Positions 18,379 to 26,851 of a stretch of 48,758 nucleotides of DNA are shown piece after piece (position 1 is the stretch's first letter; each line of letters begins with the position of its first letter). Position numbers and translations under genes: made by a program. The stretch comes from Pseudomonadota bacterium (lineage in GTDB: Bacteria; Bdellovibrionota_B; Oligoflexia; Silvanigrellales; Silvanigrellaceae): the NCBI GenBank assembly GCA_009926615.1, contig RFOM01000025.1, positions 1-48,758 on the forward strand. The letters are read 5' to 3'. The notes under the pieces were generated by a model. That model saw only the letters and a list, made by a program, of their open reading frames with translations. It was not told the origin of the DNA and searched no databases.

Positions 18379-18449
18379 TCGGGAGCTCCTGAGCTATTTT
18401 GAGGCAATATTTAATTCCCGCGTTTATCGGGGCATGAGGCCAAACGGTT

Positions 18450-19016
18450 ATGCTGAAGATCTTAAGTTCGATCAAGCACAAAGGACGTTCATTTACGGGC
18501 ATCGCCAGCCTCCCGATCCTTGTCCTGAGCGCCGTCCGTCCGGCGTTTGCGCAGGACGTGCAGCAGCAGATAACAATTCAAGACAACAAGGAAAAAGGGA
18601 ATCTGACATTCTTGGCGAGTGCCCGCCTTCATTCCCCCGACCGCACGTATGAGACATCGACTCCCGTCGTAAAGGTCAACCTTGACGGCACTCAGACAGT
18701 CGTTATCAGGGGCAGCGCATTCCGAGTGACGCTGGAAACGGAACCCAGCGGATTTTCAAACGCCCAGTTGGTTCGGGTCAGCGCTTCCGGACACGCCGGA
18801 CAGGCCTCCGAAAGAACTTCTTTCAATGCCGGAACATTCAAGGTCACCGATGCCGGCGGCCACGATTTTCTCTTCAGGGAAAAGAGCAGAGGATGGCTTC
18901 TTGAAGTCAGGCTTCGTCCTGCCGAACAGCGCAAAACTCAAAGCCCTGCCCCCATTTTCAGAAGAACACCGACACGAAACATGCTCCCCAAAAAACCAAA
19001 ACGGCTGCCGGCATAA
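18450..19016 (+). CDS. small secreted protein of unknown function
   Basis: 188 residues. The first 34 or so form a signal peptide (K/R-rich start, hydrophobic ASLPILVLSAV, cut after AFA). The body (about 40-155) is predicted beta-rich, with a repeated pattern of alternating hydrophobic and polar residues (TPVVKVNLDGTQTVVIRGSAFRVTLE; GTFKVTDAGGHDFLF), which could be a single beta-sandwich. The final 35 residues are basic and proline-rich (PAPIFRRTPTRNMLPKKPKRLPA) and probably disordered. There are no cysteines in the mature part. I do not recognise the family. It is divergent from ettA with 71 bases between the starts, and the ribosome binding site is weak. It is real by its signal peptide and continuous coding pattern. 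Confidence 0.65.
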   Translation: MLKILSSIKHKGRSFTGIASLPILVLSAVRPAFAQDVQQQITIQDNKEKGNLTFLASARLHSPDRTYETSTPVVKVNLDGTQTVVIRGSAFRVTLETEPSGFSNAQLVRVSASGHAGQASERTSFNAGTFKVTDAGGHDFLFREKSRGWLLEVRLRPAEQRKTQSPAPIFRRTPTRNMLPKKPKRLPA

Positions 19017-19086
19017 AAGTGAAGTCCGGTGTCGCGACGGCTGCTCAGGCAGCAAACGCGCAAGCGCCTTGACATGATCGACTCCT

Positions 19087-19104
19087 CCGAGAGAAAACTC
19101 TCGG
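19087..19104. terminator. hairpin between two secreted-protein genes, possible terminator
   Basis: CCGAGAG-AAAA-CTCTCGG is a perfect 7-base-pair stem followed by AATCTTTCATTT. It lies 70 bases after one stop and 28 bases before the next start. It may end the 18450 transcript or act in the leader of the DUF4105 gene; the T run is weak. Confidence 0.4.
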
Positions 19105-19131
19105 AATCTTTCATTTAAGTCAGGAACCGTC

Positions 19132-21366
19132 ATGGCCCTTTTCTGCCGTTTGCGGCTGGTTTGTTCATTCAGTTTTGTCCTGATGTCTCAAATCGCGACG
19201 GCCGAAGTATCGTTTTTGGAAAAAATCGGCTCTGAAAAAATCGAAATCATCGGCAATTCAAACGAATGGAAGAAAATTCTTTTCTATGTTCCGGCATGGG
19301 GTCGGGGCGAACTCAGCATTGTCGACGACCCCAAGTTTTTTGCCGACGCTGCCGGACGGACACAGCCGCAGGATGAACTGGCAGCGACGATAAAAGCGTT
19401 TACCGAGGGAATGAACTCGAGCCGGCAACAAGCACTGTGCAAGTATCCTGCCCGCAGGAAGTTTCTTGAAAAAACACTCAACACCCGCTTTGAAGACCCC
19501 GAGCCTGACAATTCGTCGGACGTTTGCAAACGCAACAAAATCTTCACGGAGAGAGTCAAAGCCGAAAATGTTTCACTGATTTTTTCATCTTACTTTGCCG
19601 GAAGCCCCGCCTCGCTTTTTGGCCACACTCTCCTGAAATTCAAAAAAACGAATCCGGAGGCGACGGTTCAACCTGCAGCGGCCGGCACCGATTCTGCAGC
19701 TCCTGCGGACTCAACCGGAAACATGGACAACAACAAAGCCGGTGAAAAAGACGGTAATGCGGGCGCGAACACCGGCGGCAGCTCGGACGCAAACAAAGAC
19801 GGCAATGCGGAGGGAGATTCGCCGGACGCCAAAGACACCGCGAAGGAAAAAGCATCTCCGGCAGCAGGCGAAAAAATCAGCTCAATAAACGACATGGTGA
19901 TCAGGCAGGCCGATTCAGACTCCGAAAACTCACTTCTTGATTACGGTGTCAATCACGCCGCCTATCCTTCGACTCAAAACCCGATTCTTTATCCGATCTT
20001 CGGATTGACGGGAATGTTCTCCGGCATGATCAGCATGATGCCCTACTACGTCAAAGTTCAGGAATACAACAACGCAGAAAGCAGAGACCTTTGGGAATAC
20101 GACCTTAACTTCACTGCCGATGAAGTTTCCTCAATGCTGCTCTCCGTCTTTGAACTCTCGACTTCGCGTATCGACTATTATTACTTTGACGACAATTGTT
20201 CTTATTTAATGATTGCTGTGCTGGACGCGGGCCGCCCGTCACTGAATCTTGTTTCCAAATTTCGCTCATGGGTTATTCCGTCGGACACGGTCAGAGTCGT
20301 CAGCGGAACTCCTTCGCTTGTAAAACAAATCAGGTTCCGTCCTTCAAACGTGCGCAAGTATCTTAACCTTGAAAGGACTCTGACAGACAAAGAGCGCAAA
20401 GCATTCAATACTCTGATGTTCTCGCAAAAGGTCGAGGAGAAGAAAGTTAAAGTCCCGCGGCATGCGAAAAATAAGGTCGTGACCTATTACAAAGTAAACA
20501 CCGGTGTTCTCAGAGGGCTGAATCCTGCAGAACAGACGCACGTTCTCGACACAGCACTTGAGTATATTGATTCAAACGAAAAACTTGCAGGCAGCCAAAG
20601 TCCGCAAAAATGGAAGAACGAGCGGGAACTGCTGCTCAAACGCCGCGCTGAACTTGGTACGGTTTCGAAACCCAACATCGTGCCTGTTCCAGTATCGGAA
20701 GCTCCACATAAGTCATATCCGCCCACCCGTGTGAGTCTCGGTGTTGTCAATGCAACTTCGCCGGAAAAGTTTATCAACGCAGGCCTGCTGATTGGCTGGA
20801 GACCGGCGCTCCATACTCTGGACAATCCGGTCACCGGAATGGGAGCAGATCTGGGAATTGCATTTTTGAATACGGAATTGCTCTTGCAGGGCAAAAGCCT
20901 CAGCCTTCGTGAACTGACGTTCATCGGCATTGAGTCCATGCAACTGCCGCGTCCGAATGTCAGTTCCCTGTCTTGGGCATTTGATCTCGCATACAGACAA
21001 CGATGTTTCGGCGGATGCCGGCAGATTTATGCAAAAATCGAAGTCGGCTATGCATTTCCGGCAGGCGCTCCCGATGACCGGCTCGCGCTTCGGGGTGCCG
21101 TCAAGGTCGGCGACGATCAGGCGGGAGCGCTGTTTATTGAACCGACAGTCAACGGCGTCGCAAATTTCCCGTTGTCGCTGAATTCGCGCTGGGTGAGCCG
21201 ACTTGCCGCAGGCGGCATTGCAAGCCTGTGGAAAGGTCTTGGTTTTATTTTCGACGCCTCAACAACTTATGTTTACAGGCCGGCAGAGCCTTGGGAAATT
21301 CAGACGGGAGCCGAATTGCTCAACAAAGAGCTGCAGATCATGGCCCGCACTCACTACTATTTTTAA
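19132..21366 (+). CDS. DUF4105 / Lnb N-terminal-type periplasmic protein with C-terminal beta-rich domain
   Basis: 744 residues with a signal peptide (cut near IATA, residue 24). The DUF4105 domain has its two conserved centres: SLFGHTLLKF with His165, and YYYFDDNCSYLM with Cys356. In this family they are thought to form a permuted papain-like active site. Between them sits an 80-residue low-complexity insertion of Ala, Gly, Asp and Asn (about 172-255) that splits the domain. The C-terminal 200 residues have alternating strands and end in HYYF, a terminal phenylalanine as in outer-membrane beta-barrels. The reaction is not established; related proteins are annotated only by domain. A metallophosphoesterase gene follows after 12 bases, so the two are probably made together. 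Confidence 0.85.
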   Translation: MALFCRLRLVCSFSFVLMSQIATAEVSFLEKIGSEKIEIIGNSNEWKKILFYVPAWGRGELSIVDDPKFFADAAGRTQPQDELAATIKAFTEGMNSSRQQALCKYPARRKFLEKTLNTRFEDPEPDNSSDVCKRNKIFTERVKAENVSLIFSSYFAGSPASLFGHTLLKFKKTNPEATVQPAAAGTDSAAPADSTGNMDNNKAGEKDGNAGANTGGSSDANKDGNAEGDSPDAKDTAKEKASPAAGEKISSINDMVIRQADSDSENSLLDYGVNHAAYPSTQNPILYPIFGLTGMFSGMISMMPYYVKVQEYNNAESRDLWEYDLNFTADEVSSMLLSVFELSTSRIDYYYFDDNCSYLMIAVLDAGRPSLNLVSKFRSWVIPSDTVRVVSGTPSLVKQIRFRPSNVRKYLNLERTLTDKERKAFNTLMFSQKVEEKKVKVPRHAKNKVVTYYKVNTGVLRGLNPAEQTHVLDTALEYIDSNEKLAGSQSPQKWKNERELLLKRRAELGTVSKPNIVPVPVSEAPHKSYPPTRVSLGVVNATSPEKFINAGLLIGWRPALHTLDNPVTGMGADLGIAFLNTELLLQGKSLSLRELTFIGIESMQLPRPNVSSLSWAFDLAYRQRCFGGCRQIYAKIEVGYAFPAGAPDDRLALRGAVKVGDDQAGALFIEPTVNGVANFPLSLNSRWVSRLAAGGIASLWKGLGFIFDASTTYVYRPAEPWEIQTGAELLNKELQIMARTHYYF

Positions 21367-21378
21367 GAGGCTGCAGGG

Positions 21379-22500
21379 ATGAATCTGAAAAGTTATTGCG
21401 TAGTGCTGTGTGCAGCGATCACCGTCAACGCAGTTTTCCTCTTGCATGAAAAAAGCTTTGCTCAGACTGGAGCTCGGGCTGCTGCGCAGCAGGACGGAAA
21501 CCCGATTCGCACACGCATTTGTCTATTCAGTGACATGAACGGACCATACGGTAGCGTTGCTCTGCCGGAAAGTGTTCATGCAGGCATTGCGCGAATGTCC
21601 GAAATGAATTGTGATCTGGCCTTGGGTGCGGGAGATCTTGTCGCAGGTCAGGACACCTCACTCAGCACTGAAAGAATTCATGCCATGTGGGACGAATGGA
21701 AACGCGTTGTCGCAGAACCATTCCTGAAGCGCGGTGTGCCCGTACTTTCTGCGCTGGGCAATCATGACGCTTCGGCAGAACGAAGTTCCTCCGGAGGATT
21801 TGTCTTTCAGCGGGAGCGTGACGCGGCCGCTGAACAGTGGAATTCGCTTCTCGGTCATAGCGCACTCGCAGGAATCAAGTGGCTGAGCCAAGACAAATTC
21901 CCTTTCTATTATTCGTTTGTTTTTGGAACAACGGGGATTATTGTTTTCGACGGCACTGCTGCCGGAGAGGTGTCGCGCAACCGGCCATGGCTGGAGCAGC
22001 AGCTCGCTGCAATGTCCACAGATGCAAGCATCAGGACCCGAATGATCGTCGGCCATCTGCCTTTGTTCGCCGTTGCAAAAGGACGCGAAACTGCCGGCAA
22101 CATCATTTACGATTCATCGGATATTTATGCTCTGCTCAACAAATATTCCGTAGATTTTTACGTCAGCGGCCATCATCATGCCTTTTATCCGGCGCGACCG
22201 CATGCTCAATCACCTCACTATGGAACAGTGCAGCTTGCTCTTGGAGCCATGGGCGACGGTCCGCGCAGACTGCTGGGCTCAGCGGCGCCGGCTCCCCGTC
22301 ACTCAATGACGGTTCTTGATATTCAGGATACGGTCATGCCTGCATCACATTTTGTTTTCGAAAGGTTCAACATTCAAACCATGTCACCCTTCAACGGTGT
22401 CATTCAGCAATTGCAGGATTTGCCCGAATCCATCGAAAGTTTTACAGGACGGGGGCAACCGGTTGAACTGCATCGCTTTGATAAAAGCAATGTCCGCTGA
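21379..22500 (+). CDS. exported calcineurin-like metallophosphoesterase
   Basis: 373 residues with an N-terminal signal peptide (cut after the SFA near residue 29). Metal-site motifs in order: FSDMNG with Asp52, where the usual DxH reads Asp-x-Asn; GAGDLV; ALGNHD; the GHLPLF histidine; and GHHHAFYP at the end. The DxN variant is found in some calcineurin-like families, so the enzyme may still bind two metals. It should hydrolyse a phosphate ester in the periplasm or outside; the substrate is unknown. The last 60 residues are a C-terminal extension. It sits directly behind the DUF4105 gene with a GAGG ribosome binding site, which suggests a shared envelope or cell-wall task. Confidence 0.88.
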   Translation: MNLKSYCVVLCAAITVNAVFLLHEKSFAQTGARAAAQQDGNPIRTRICLFSDMNGPYGSVALPESVHAGIARMSEMNCDLALGAGDLVAGQDTSLSTERIHAMWDEWKRVVAEPFLKRGVPVLSALGNHDASAERSSSGGFVFQRERDAAAEQWNSLLGHSALAGIKWLSQDKFPFYYSFVFGTTGIIVFDGTAAGEVSRNRPWLEQQLAAMSTDASIRTRMIVGHLPLFAVAKGRETAGNIIYDSSDIYALLNKYSVDFYVSGHHHAFYPARPHAQSPHYGTVQLALGAMGDGPRRLLGSAAPAPRHSMTVLDIQDTVMPASHFVFERFNIQTMSPFNGVIQQLQDLPESIESFTGRGQPVELHRFDKSNVR

Positions 22501-22575
22501 AAATGAATTGAGCAGAACTTTCATCTTTTGAGATGAGTGATTTCCCGCACACGAATTCTCAACCGAAAAACAGCC

Positions 22576-23886
22576 TCAGCCCTTTTTCTTTCCGGCCTGC
22601 TTGTCTTCGTACATGGCAGAGTCGGCAATCTTCATAAGCTTGGACAGCTCGTCGGCGCTCTCGGGAAAAACGGAGCAGCCGATGCTCGTACCGACCTGTA
22701 GAACCTGATTCCCGAATGGAACAGGTTCGCGAACGCTCTCCTTGATTTTGGCGATGAACGCATTCAGATCGACACCCTTGGATCCAAGCATCAAAATACA
22801 AAACTCATCGCCGCCAAGTCGGGCAACAAGATCGACGCTGCGGGTGATTCCGGAAAGTCGCTGGCCGACAACCCGAAGAACGGCGTCGCCGGCATCATGA
22901 CCGTAAGTGTCGTTGACAGCCTTGAATCCGTTCAAATCAAGATAGAGCAAGTGAGCGTGAAGATTTTTTCTTGCGCATATTTCCAGTCCGAAGCTTCCTT
23001 CGTCCATGAAACCCGTACGGTTGAGCAATCCCGTCATGGCATCAATCTTGGCGCGCTGCTCAGCCTTTTTTTCACGGTTAAAGGAAGAAAAAGTCACGCC
23101 GCCGATGAGGCACAAACCAAGAAGTGAAATAGAAGCAACTGTGTTCAGAGACGAACGGGTGTTCCGGCTTGCGATTGATTCAACTTTGCCAAGCGGAATG
23201 TTTGCTTCAAGTGCACCCATGATGTCACCGACGTTGAACACTTTGACTCCGGTCAGGCCCGCTTCAGTGCGTCGTCTCTGAATTTCGGGCTTTAACTCAA
23301 ATGCGTTGTGGCAACTGACACAGCCCTCGGAAATCGCAATATCTGCCGTCATGTACCGGAGCATCCTCTCGTCACCTTCCGATTCAATCCTCCATACCGG
23401 ATTGGGTGTACCGGCGACAGCTGATTCGGCTTTTCCGCGTTTTTGATTTTCAAGTTCATCGAATGCCCAACGCTGAAAATTGTCGGTGAGCCCCTGAGCC
23501 GGATTGAGATTCCATTTTGACAAAGGCCGGTACTTGTACAGGCCAAGATTGCGCTCATTGACCTCATGCGCCATCAGCTTAAGGAACTGCGCAGGAATCG
23601 GCACCGCCGTTAATGAGTTTTCAAAGTCATGCGTGGCTGAAACTCCCTCTTTGGAGAGCCGGTCCACAACGTTCTTGGCATAAGTCGAGCGGGCAACAAT
23701 CGCCTGCTCCGTAACAATCCGCGCTATGCGAATCGCCTCCGATTCAATGATTTTCTGCTGGGCCGAAATAATGCTTTGGTAGCTTGCCAAAACAAGAACA
23801 ATCACAAGAGCGACAAAGATACTGCCCACCAGCAACATCTGTCTGCGCTTGCGTTCAAACTTTGCAAGCAGAATTTCACGGGCCAT
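22576..23886 (-). CDS. diguanylate cyclase with periplasmic Tll0287-like (DUF3365) heme-binding sensor
   Basis: 436 residues from ATG 23886, which has GGGGA upstream; the frame runs open further but without a ribosome binding site. A membrane helix (LLVGSIFVALVIVLVLASY) is followed by a periplasmic domain of the DUF3365 type with a c-type heme site, CVSCH (Cys189, Cys192, His193). After a second helix (about 240-260) comes the GGDEF domain, with an intact GGDEF at 358-362 and the product-inhibition site RSVD at 349-352. It should make cyclic di-GMP from two GTP in response to redox state, gas or a small ligand at the heme. No EAL domain and no c-di-GMP effector is seen nearby. It is convergent with the metallophosphoesterase gene and divergent from the PF03640 gene. 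Confidence 0.92.
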   Translation of the reverse strand: MAREILLAKFERKRRQMLLVGSIFVALVIVLVLASYQSIISAQQKIIESEAIRIARIVTEQAIVARSTYAKNVVDRLSKEGVSATHDFENSLTAVPIPAQFLKLMAHEVNERNLGLYKYRPLSKWNLNPAQGLTDNFQRWAFDELENQKRGKAESAVAGTPNPVWRIESEGDERMLRYMTADIAISEGCVSCHNAFELKPEIQRRRTEAGLTGVKVFNVGDIMGALEANIPLGKVESIASRNTRSSLNTVASISLLGLCLIGGVTFSSFNREKKAEQRAKIDAMTGLLNRTGFMDEGSFGLEICARKNLHAHLLYLDLNGFKAVNDTYGHDAGDAVLRVVGQRLSGITRSVDLVARLGGDEFCILMLGSKGVDLNAFIAKIKESVREPVPFGNQVLQVGTSIGCSVFPESADELSKLMKIADSAMYEDKQAGKKKG

Positions 23887-24177
23887 CGTGTTCCCCAACC
23901 CTTTCTTGGCTGCCAACATGTCACAGGCCAAACATTTAAGCCTTTGAACTAAACTCGCTGCAGCCATTATAAATTCAATGTGAATCCCAAAAAACCTCAG
24001 CTGAATATGTTTTGACTGAAAGGTCCGCCGGCTTCCTTTGAAAATTGGGATTCTCAAAAAGGACGTCAATCGATTGACTCGTTATAAGACTTATCCCTCT
24101 CCGCCCTGACGTCATTATATTATCGTTTGACTCGGAGTCACCGCTCCTTTTTTTACTTTTCTTCGGGAGAATATCTG
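23887..24177. promoter_or_regulatory. divergent intergenic region with two adjacent palindromes
   Basis: This 291-base stretch separates the diguanylate cyclase from the PF03640 gene. It holds a perfect 14-base palindrome GTCAATCGATTGAC (24065-24078) and, 5 bases on, ATAAGACTTAT (24084-24094), which is palindromic around its centre. TATATT at 24116-24121 is a possible -10 element for the plus-strand gene. Both palindromes are placed where an operator would act. No gene is apparent here. Confidence 0.4.
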
Positions 24178-24615
24178 ATGAAGTTTATTTCTGCTCTCAT
24201 TGTCTCGTCTGCAGTCATTTCCGGCAGCGCATTCGCTGCTGAAAAAGCTCCTGCAAAAGGCTCCGAAAAAACTGCCGCAAAGACTTCAAAGAAGGCTGAA
24301 AAGAGCAACCTGCCTGCAAAATTTGAAAAAGGCGTGCTGGTCGACAGCAAGGGCATGACCCTCTACACGTTCGACAAAGATACGGCAAACTCGGGAAAGA
24401 GCGTCTGCAACAAAGACTGCATTGAAGCTTGGCCGGCGCTTGCTGCAACGGCAACGGACAAATCTGAAGGTGATTTTACCGTTGTGACCAGAGACGACGG
24501 CTCAAAGCAGTGGGCGCACAAAGGCAAGCCTCTTTATCTTTGGGTTAAAGATATCAAACCCGGCGATAAAACCGGCGACAAGTTCAAAGACGTCTGGCAC
24601 GTCGTCAAGCAGTAA
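24178..24615 (+). CDS. exported PF03640 (secreted-repeat, COG4315-like) protein
   Basis: 145 residues from ATG 24178, placed behind GGGAGA; an in-frame TTG 51 bases upstream is less likely. The signal peptide ends at AFA-A (about residue 20). A lysine/alanine-rich linker (KAPAKGSEKTAAKTSKKAEKS) precedes one copy of the PF03640 repeat pair: GVLVDSKGMTLYTFDKD with CNKDCIEAWPAL, then TRDDGSKQWAHKGKPLYLWVKD and WHVV. The two cysteines are the conserved pair of the family. The biochemical role of these proteins is not known; they are usually periplasmic or surface proteins. It has its own terminator and faces the diguanylate cyclase across a palindrome-containing promoter region. Confidence 0.9.
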   Translation: MKFISALIVSSAVISGSAFAAEKAPAKGSEKTAAKTSKKAEKSNLPAKFEKGVLVDSKGMTLYTFDKDTANSGKSVCNKDCIEAWPALAATATDKSEGDFTVVTRDDGSKQWAHKGKPLYLWVKDIKPGDKTGDKFKDVWHVVKQ

Positions 24616-24650
24616 TTTTACTGCCTTCACTTCCGGATTCGAAAAAAATG

Positions 24651-24690
24651 AAGCGCCTGCATTTTATTTTGCAGGCGCTTTCTGTTTGTT
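24651..24690 (+). terminator. strong intrinsic terminator after the PF03640 gene
   Basis: AAGCGCCTGCA (24651-24661) pairs perfectly with TGCAGGCGCTT (24670-24680), an 11-base-pair stem with an 8-base loop, followed by a T-rich stretch TCTGTTTGTT. A poly-A stretch just upstream could let it work on the other strand too, for the convergent oxidoreductase gene. Confidence 0.88.
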
Positions 24691-24728
24691 CAACGGGAAA
24701 CGGGAACAGAACATGCGTCTGATTGAAA

Positions 24729-25310
24729 TCAGACCAGCTTTGCTGCTAGTTTTTCAACTTGCACAAGCATTTGCTTTCTTTGTTCTTCCGTTGAGGAAGG
24801 AACGGAATCAAAGTACTGGTGAGCGACGACATCAATTCCGCAAAAGTCGAATATTCCGTTATCCGAAGTCAGATTCAAAGCGTTATACATTCCGATTGAA
24901 TCGTAAAAGTCTTTCGGATTGCCGTGGCAGGTAATCAGCATGCCGCGTTTTCCTGTGAGCATTTTCTTAAGCTGACCGTCGGCGAAATCCCACGCGAAGC
25001 CGCGGGAGAACACACGATCCACATATCCCTTGAGCATCGCAGGCAGCCCCGTCCACCACAGCGGATAGACGAAAATAATATTTTGCGCCTGAGCTATCAG
25101 CTTTTGCTCGGCAGCAATGTCGGCAGGAATATTTCCGGCTCTGAACGACATGAAATCAGCCCCGTCAAGAACAGGATTGAACTTCAATTCATAAAGATTG
25201 CGTGTCACAAAGCTTTCGCCTTTGGCCTTGAGAGCATCTTCAAGAGTTTTGCAGATTGCATTTGTAAAACTCTTCGGATTGGGATGGCACAAAACAATAA
25301 GATTTTTCAC
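24729..25310 (-). CDS. NAD(P)H:quinone oxidoreductase-like flavoprotein (Flavodoxin_2 family)
   Basis: 193 residues when started at GTG 25310, which has a strong GGAGGA upstream and gives the family's normal beginning VKNLIVLCHPNPKSFT. The flavodoxin-like fold shows the FMN-phosphate loop (CHPNPKSFT), the region YPLWWTGLPAMLKGYVDRVFSRGFAW, typical of MdaB/KefF/YwrO-type enzymes, and a later glycine-rich stretch. It should transfer two electrons from NAD(P)H to quinones or similar acceptors in the cytoplasm. It lies 28 bases behind the glutathione peroxidase gene, and the pair makes sense as a small redox-stress operon. The physiological electron acceptor cannot be told from sequence. Confidence 0.88.
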   Translation of the reverse strand: MKNLIVLCHPNPKSFTNAICKTLEDALKAKGESFVTRNLYELKFNPVLDGADFMSFRAGNIPADIAAEQKLIAQAQNIIFVYPLWWTGLPAMLKGYVDRVFSRGFAWDFADGQLKKMLTGKRGMLITCHGNPKDFYDSIGMYNALNLTSDNGIFDFCGIDVVAHQYFDSVPSSTEEQRKQMLVQVEKLAAKLV

Positions 25311-25338
25311 GAATTCCTCCAAAAAAAAGGGAAACAGT

Positions 25339-25890
25339 TCAACAACCGAGTGCTTTTTCAACTGCAGCAACAAGTGCGGGATCATCCGGAGACATGTCAG
25401 GAGCAAACCTGCCGATGAGGTTTCCGGTACGGCTCACAAGAAATTTTTCAAAGTTCCAGAGAATGTCATGCGGCGCGGCCTTATGGTGTCCCATTTCAGC
25501 GAGCCGTGCCTCAAATCCGCTGCTTTCGTTTTTGAGTGACTGCGGAACAGCGGCAGTCATCATTTTGAACAACGGATGCTGGTGGTTTCCGCAGACAACC
25601 GTCTTTGCGAACATCGGAAAAGTGACGTTGTACCGGAGAGAACAAAACTCAAGAATTTCCTCATTGGTACCCGGCTCCTGTCCGCGAAAATCGTTGGACG
25701 GAAATCCCAAAATCACCAATCCCAGTTTTTTGTAATTTTCGTAAAGGTCCTGCAGAGCCTTGTATTGCTTCGTCAGGCCGCACTTTGATGCGACATTGAC
25801 GATGAGCATGACTTTTCCCTTGAACCGGCTGAGGTCTACGCTCTGACCTTTGATGTCAATGACGTCAATTGAATAAATATCAGTCTGCAT
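25339..25890 (-). CDS. glutathione peroxidase family protein (cysteine type)
   Basis: 183 residues from ATG 25890, cleaner than the longer frame. The active-site motif VNVASKCGLTKQY has cysteine (Cys37) in place of the selenocysteine of animal enzymes. GFPSNDFRGQEPGTNEEI supplies the catalytic glutamine region, and ILWNFEKFLV supplies the tryptophan and asparagine of the tetrad. Bacterial members reduce hydrogen peroxide and lipid peroxides, often with thioredoxin as donor. A second conserved cysteine region (EFCSLRYNVTFPMFAK) is present, where thioredoxin-dependent members form a disulfide. It lies upstream of the quinone reductase-like gene with a short gap. Confidence 0.94.
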   Translation of the reverse strand: MQTDIYSIDVIDIKGQSVDLSRFKGKVMLIVNVASKCGLTKQYKALQDLYENYKKLGLVILGFPSNDFRGQEPGTNEEILEFCSLRYNVTFPMFAKTVVCGNHQHPLFKMMTAAVPQSLKNESSGFEARLAEMGHHKAAPHDILWNFEKFLVSRTGNLIGRFAPDMSPDDPALVAAVEKALGC

Positions 25891-26000
25891 GTTTTTCTCC
25901 ACCTGAAAATTCAGCGTACCTGATTGAACGGGCACGCTAAAATCTATTCTCAAGCGGATGAATTACAAGATCTGCGACATTTTTTTGGTCTGAATTTGCC

Positions 26001-26768
26001 TTATTGCGGGCATTTCGTTCCCGCAGCTCCTGCAATTTCAAAAGGCAGATCGGGCGGTGATGTCAATTCAAAAATCGCATCGTTAAAATCGATTCCAAGC
26101 GCTTCTGCTTTTGAAGAATCTTCTTTGACACTTCGGATGGCCTCTGCATCCTGATCCTCAAAAAAAGTTCTGAAGACCTTTCCGCTGCCCTCACGCTTTC
26201 CTTCGCTGAGAACAAAATGCAGCCTGTCCTCCGCAACCGAATATTTTCTTACCGTGCTGGGGGACTGCTCAAACGGCCCGTCACATTCAAGTCCCTCTCT
26301 GGCCCGCTCAGCGCAGGCCGAACCGACATTTTTGAAGGTTTCGATACGGACATCCAGAACCGGACATTTCACGTCCTCCGGAACAGGGATTCGGACAATT
26401 TTTTCTTTGACGTCTTTGTCCTTGGTGCATGCGATGTCGAAGGTTTTGCCATTGAGTTCAATCTTTAGACAGTTGTTCCACCACGCATCAGGCTGAATGC
26501 CTGTGACCTGCAGCGATATAGCCCGTTTGGGAATTTGCGGTTCACTTTCCTTCGGATTTTCGGGAGGAAGTGCAGGATCGGAGGTCAATGATTTGGGCTT
26601 TTTTTCCGGCGGAGCGGGAGGAGTCGTGTCGAAACCGGAGGAATTGCATGCCCACAAAGTCAGAGCTGCGGTCGCGCAGGAAATTGCAACGATTATTCTC
26701 GAAGCAGGAATATGACTGCCCGAGTGTGCCGATTTCCTGAGATTATTTTTCAAGTTTATGCGAATCAT
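26001..26768 (-). CDS. lipoprotein of unknown function
   Basis: 255 residues from ATG 26768, which has GGGGAGGA at good spacing. A long basic N-region precedes the hydrophobic core and the lipobox LWAC (Cys41). A proline- and lysine-rich linker follows (PPAPPEKKPKSLTSDPALPPENPKESEP). The remaining domain, from about residue 85, is probably beta-rich at first (AISLQVTGIQPDAWWNNCLKIELNGKTFDIAC, VRIPVPEDVKCPVLDVRIE) and helical and charged towards the end. It contains six cysteines and finishes with GTKCPQ. I do not recognise a family. It lies 83 bases behind the KynB-like gene on the same strand; no functional link is evident. Confidence 0.72.
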   Translation of the reverse strand: MIRINLKNNLRKSAHSGSHIPASRIIVAISCATAALTLWACNSSGFDTTPPAPPEKKPKSLTSDPALPPENPKESEPQIPKRAISLQVTGIQPDAWWNNCLKIELNGKTFDIACTKDKDVKEKIVRIPVPEDVKCPVLDVRIETFKNVGSACAERAREGLECDGPFEQSPSTVRKYSVAEDRLHFVLSEGKREGSGKVFRTFFEDQDAEAIRSVKEDSSKAEALGIDFNDAIFELTSPPDLPFEIAGAAGTKCPQ

Positions 26769-26851
26769 GTGCAATCCTCCCCAAGCACAGGGAAGCAACA
26801 CGCGTGCCAGTATCGCCTCGGTTTTTCATCAGGCGATCGATTCGGCGAATC

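Noticed and set aside
22521..22536. TCATCT-TTTG-AGATGA hairpin between the phosphoesterase and the diguanylate cyclase
   Set aside because: The stem is six A/T-rich base pairs without a proper T run; a weak terminator is possible but unsupported.
24107..24114. TGACGTCA, a cAMP-response-like octamer
   Set aside because: An eight-base palindrome is expected by chance and this element belongs to eukaryotic regulation.
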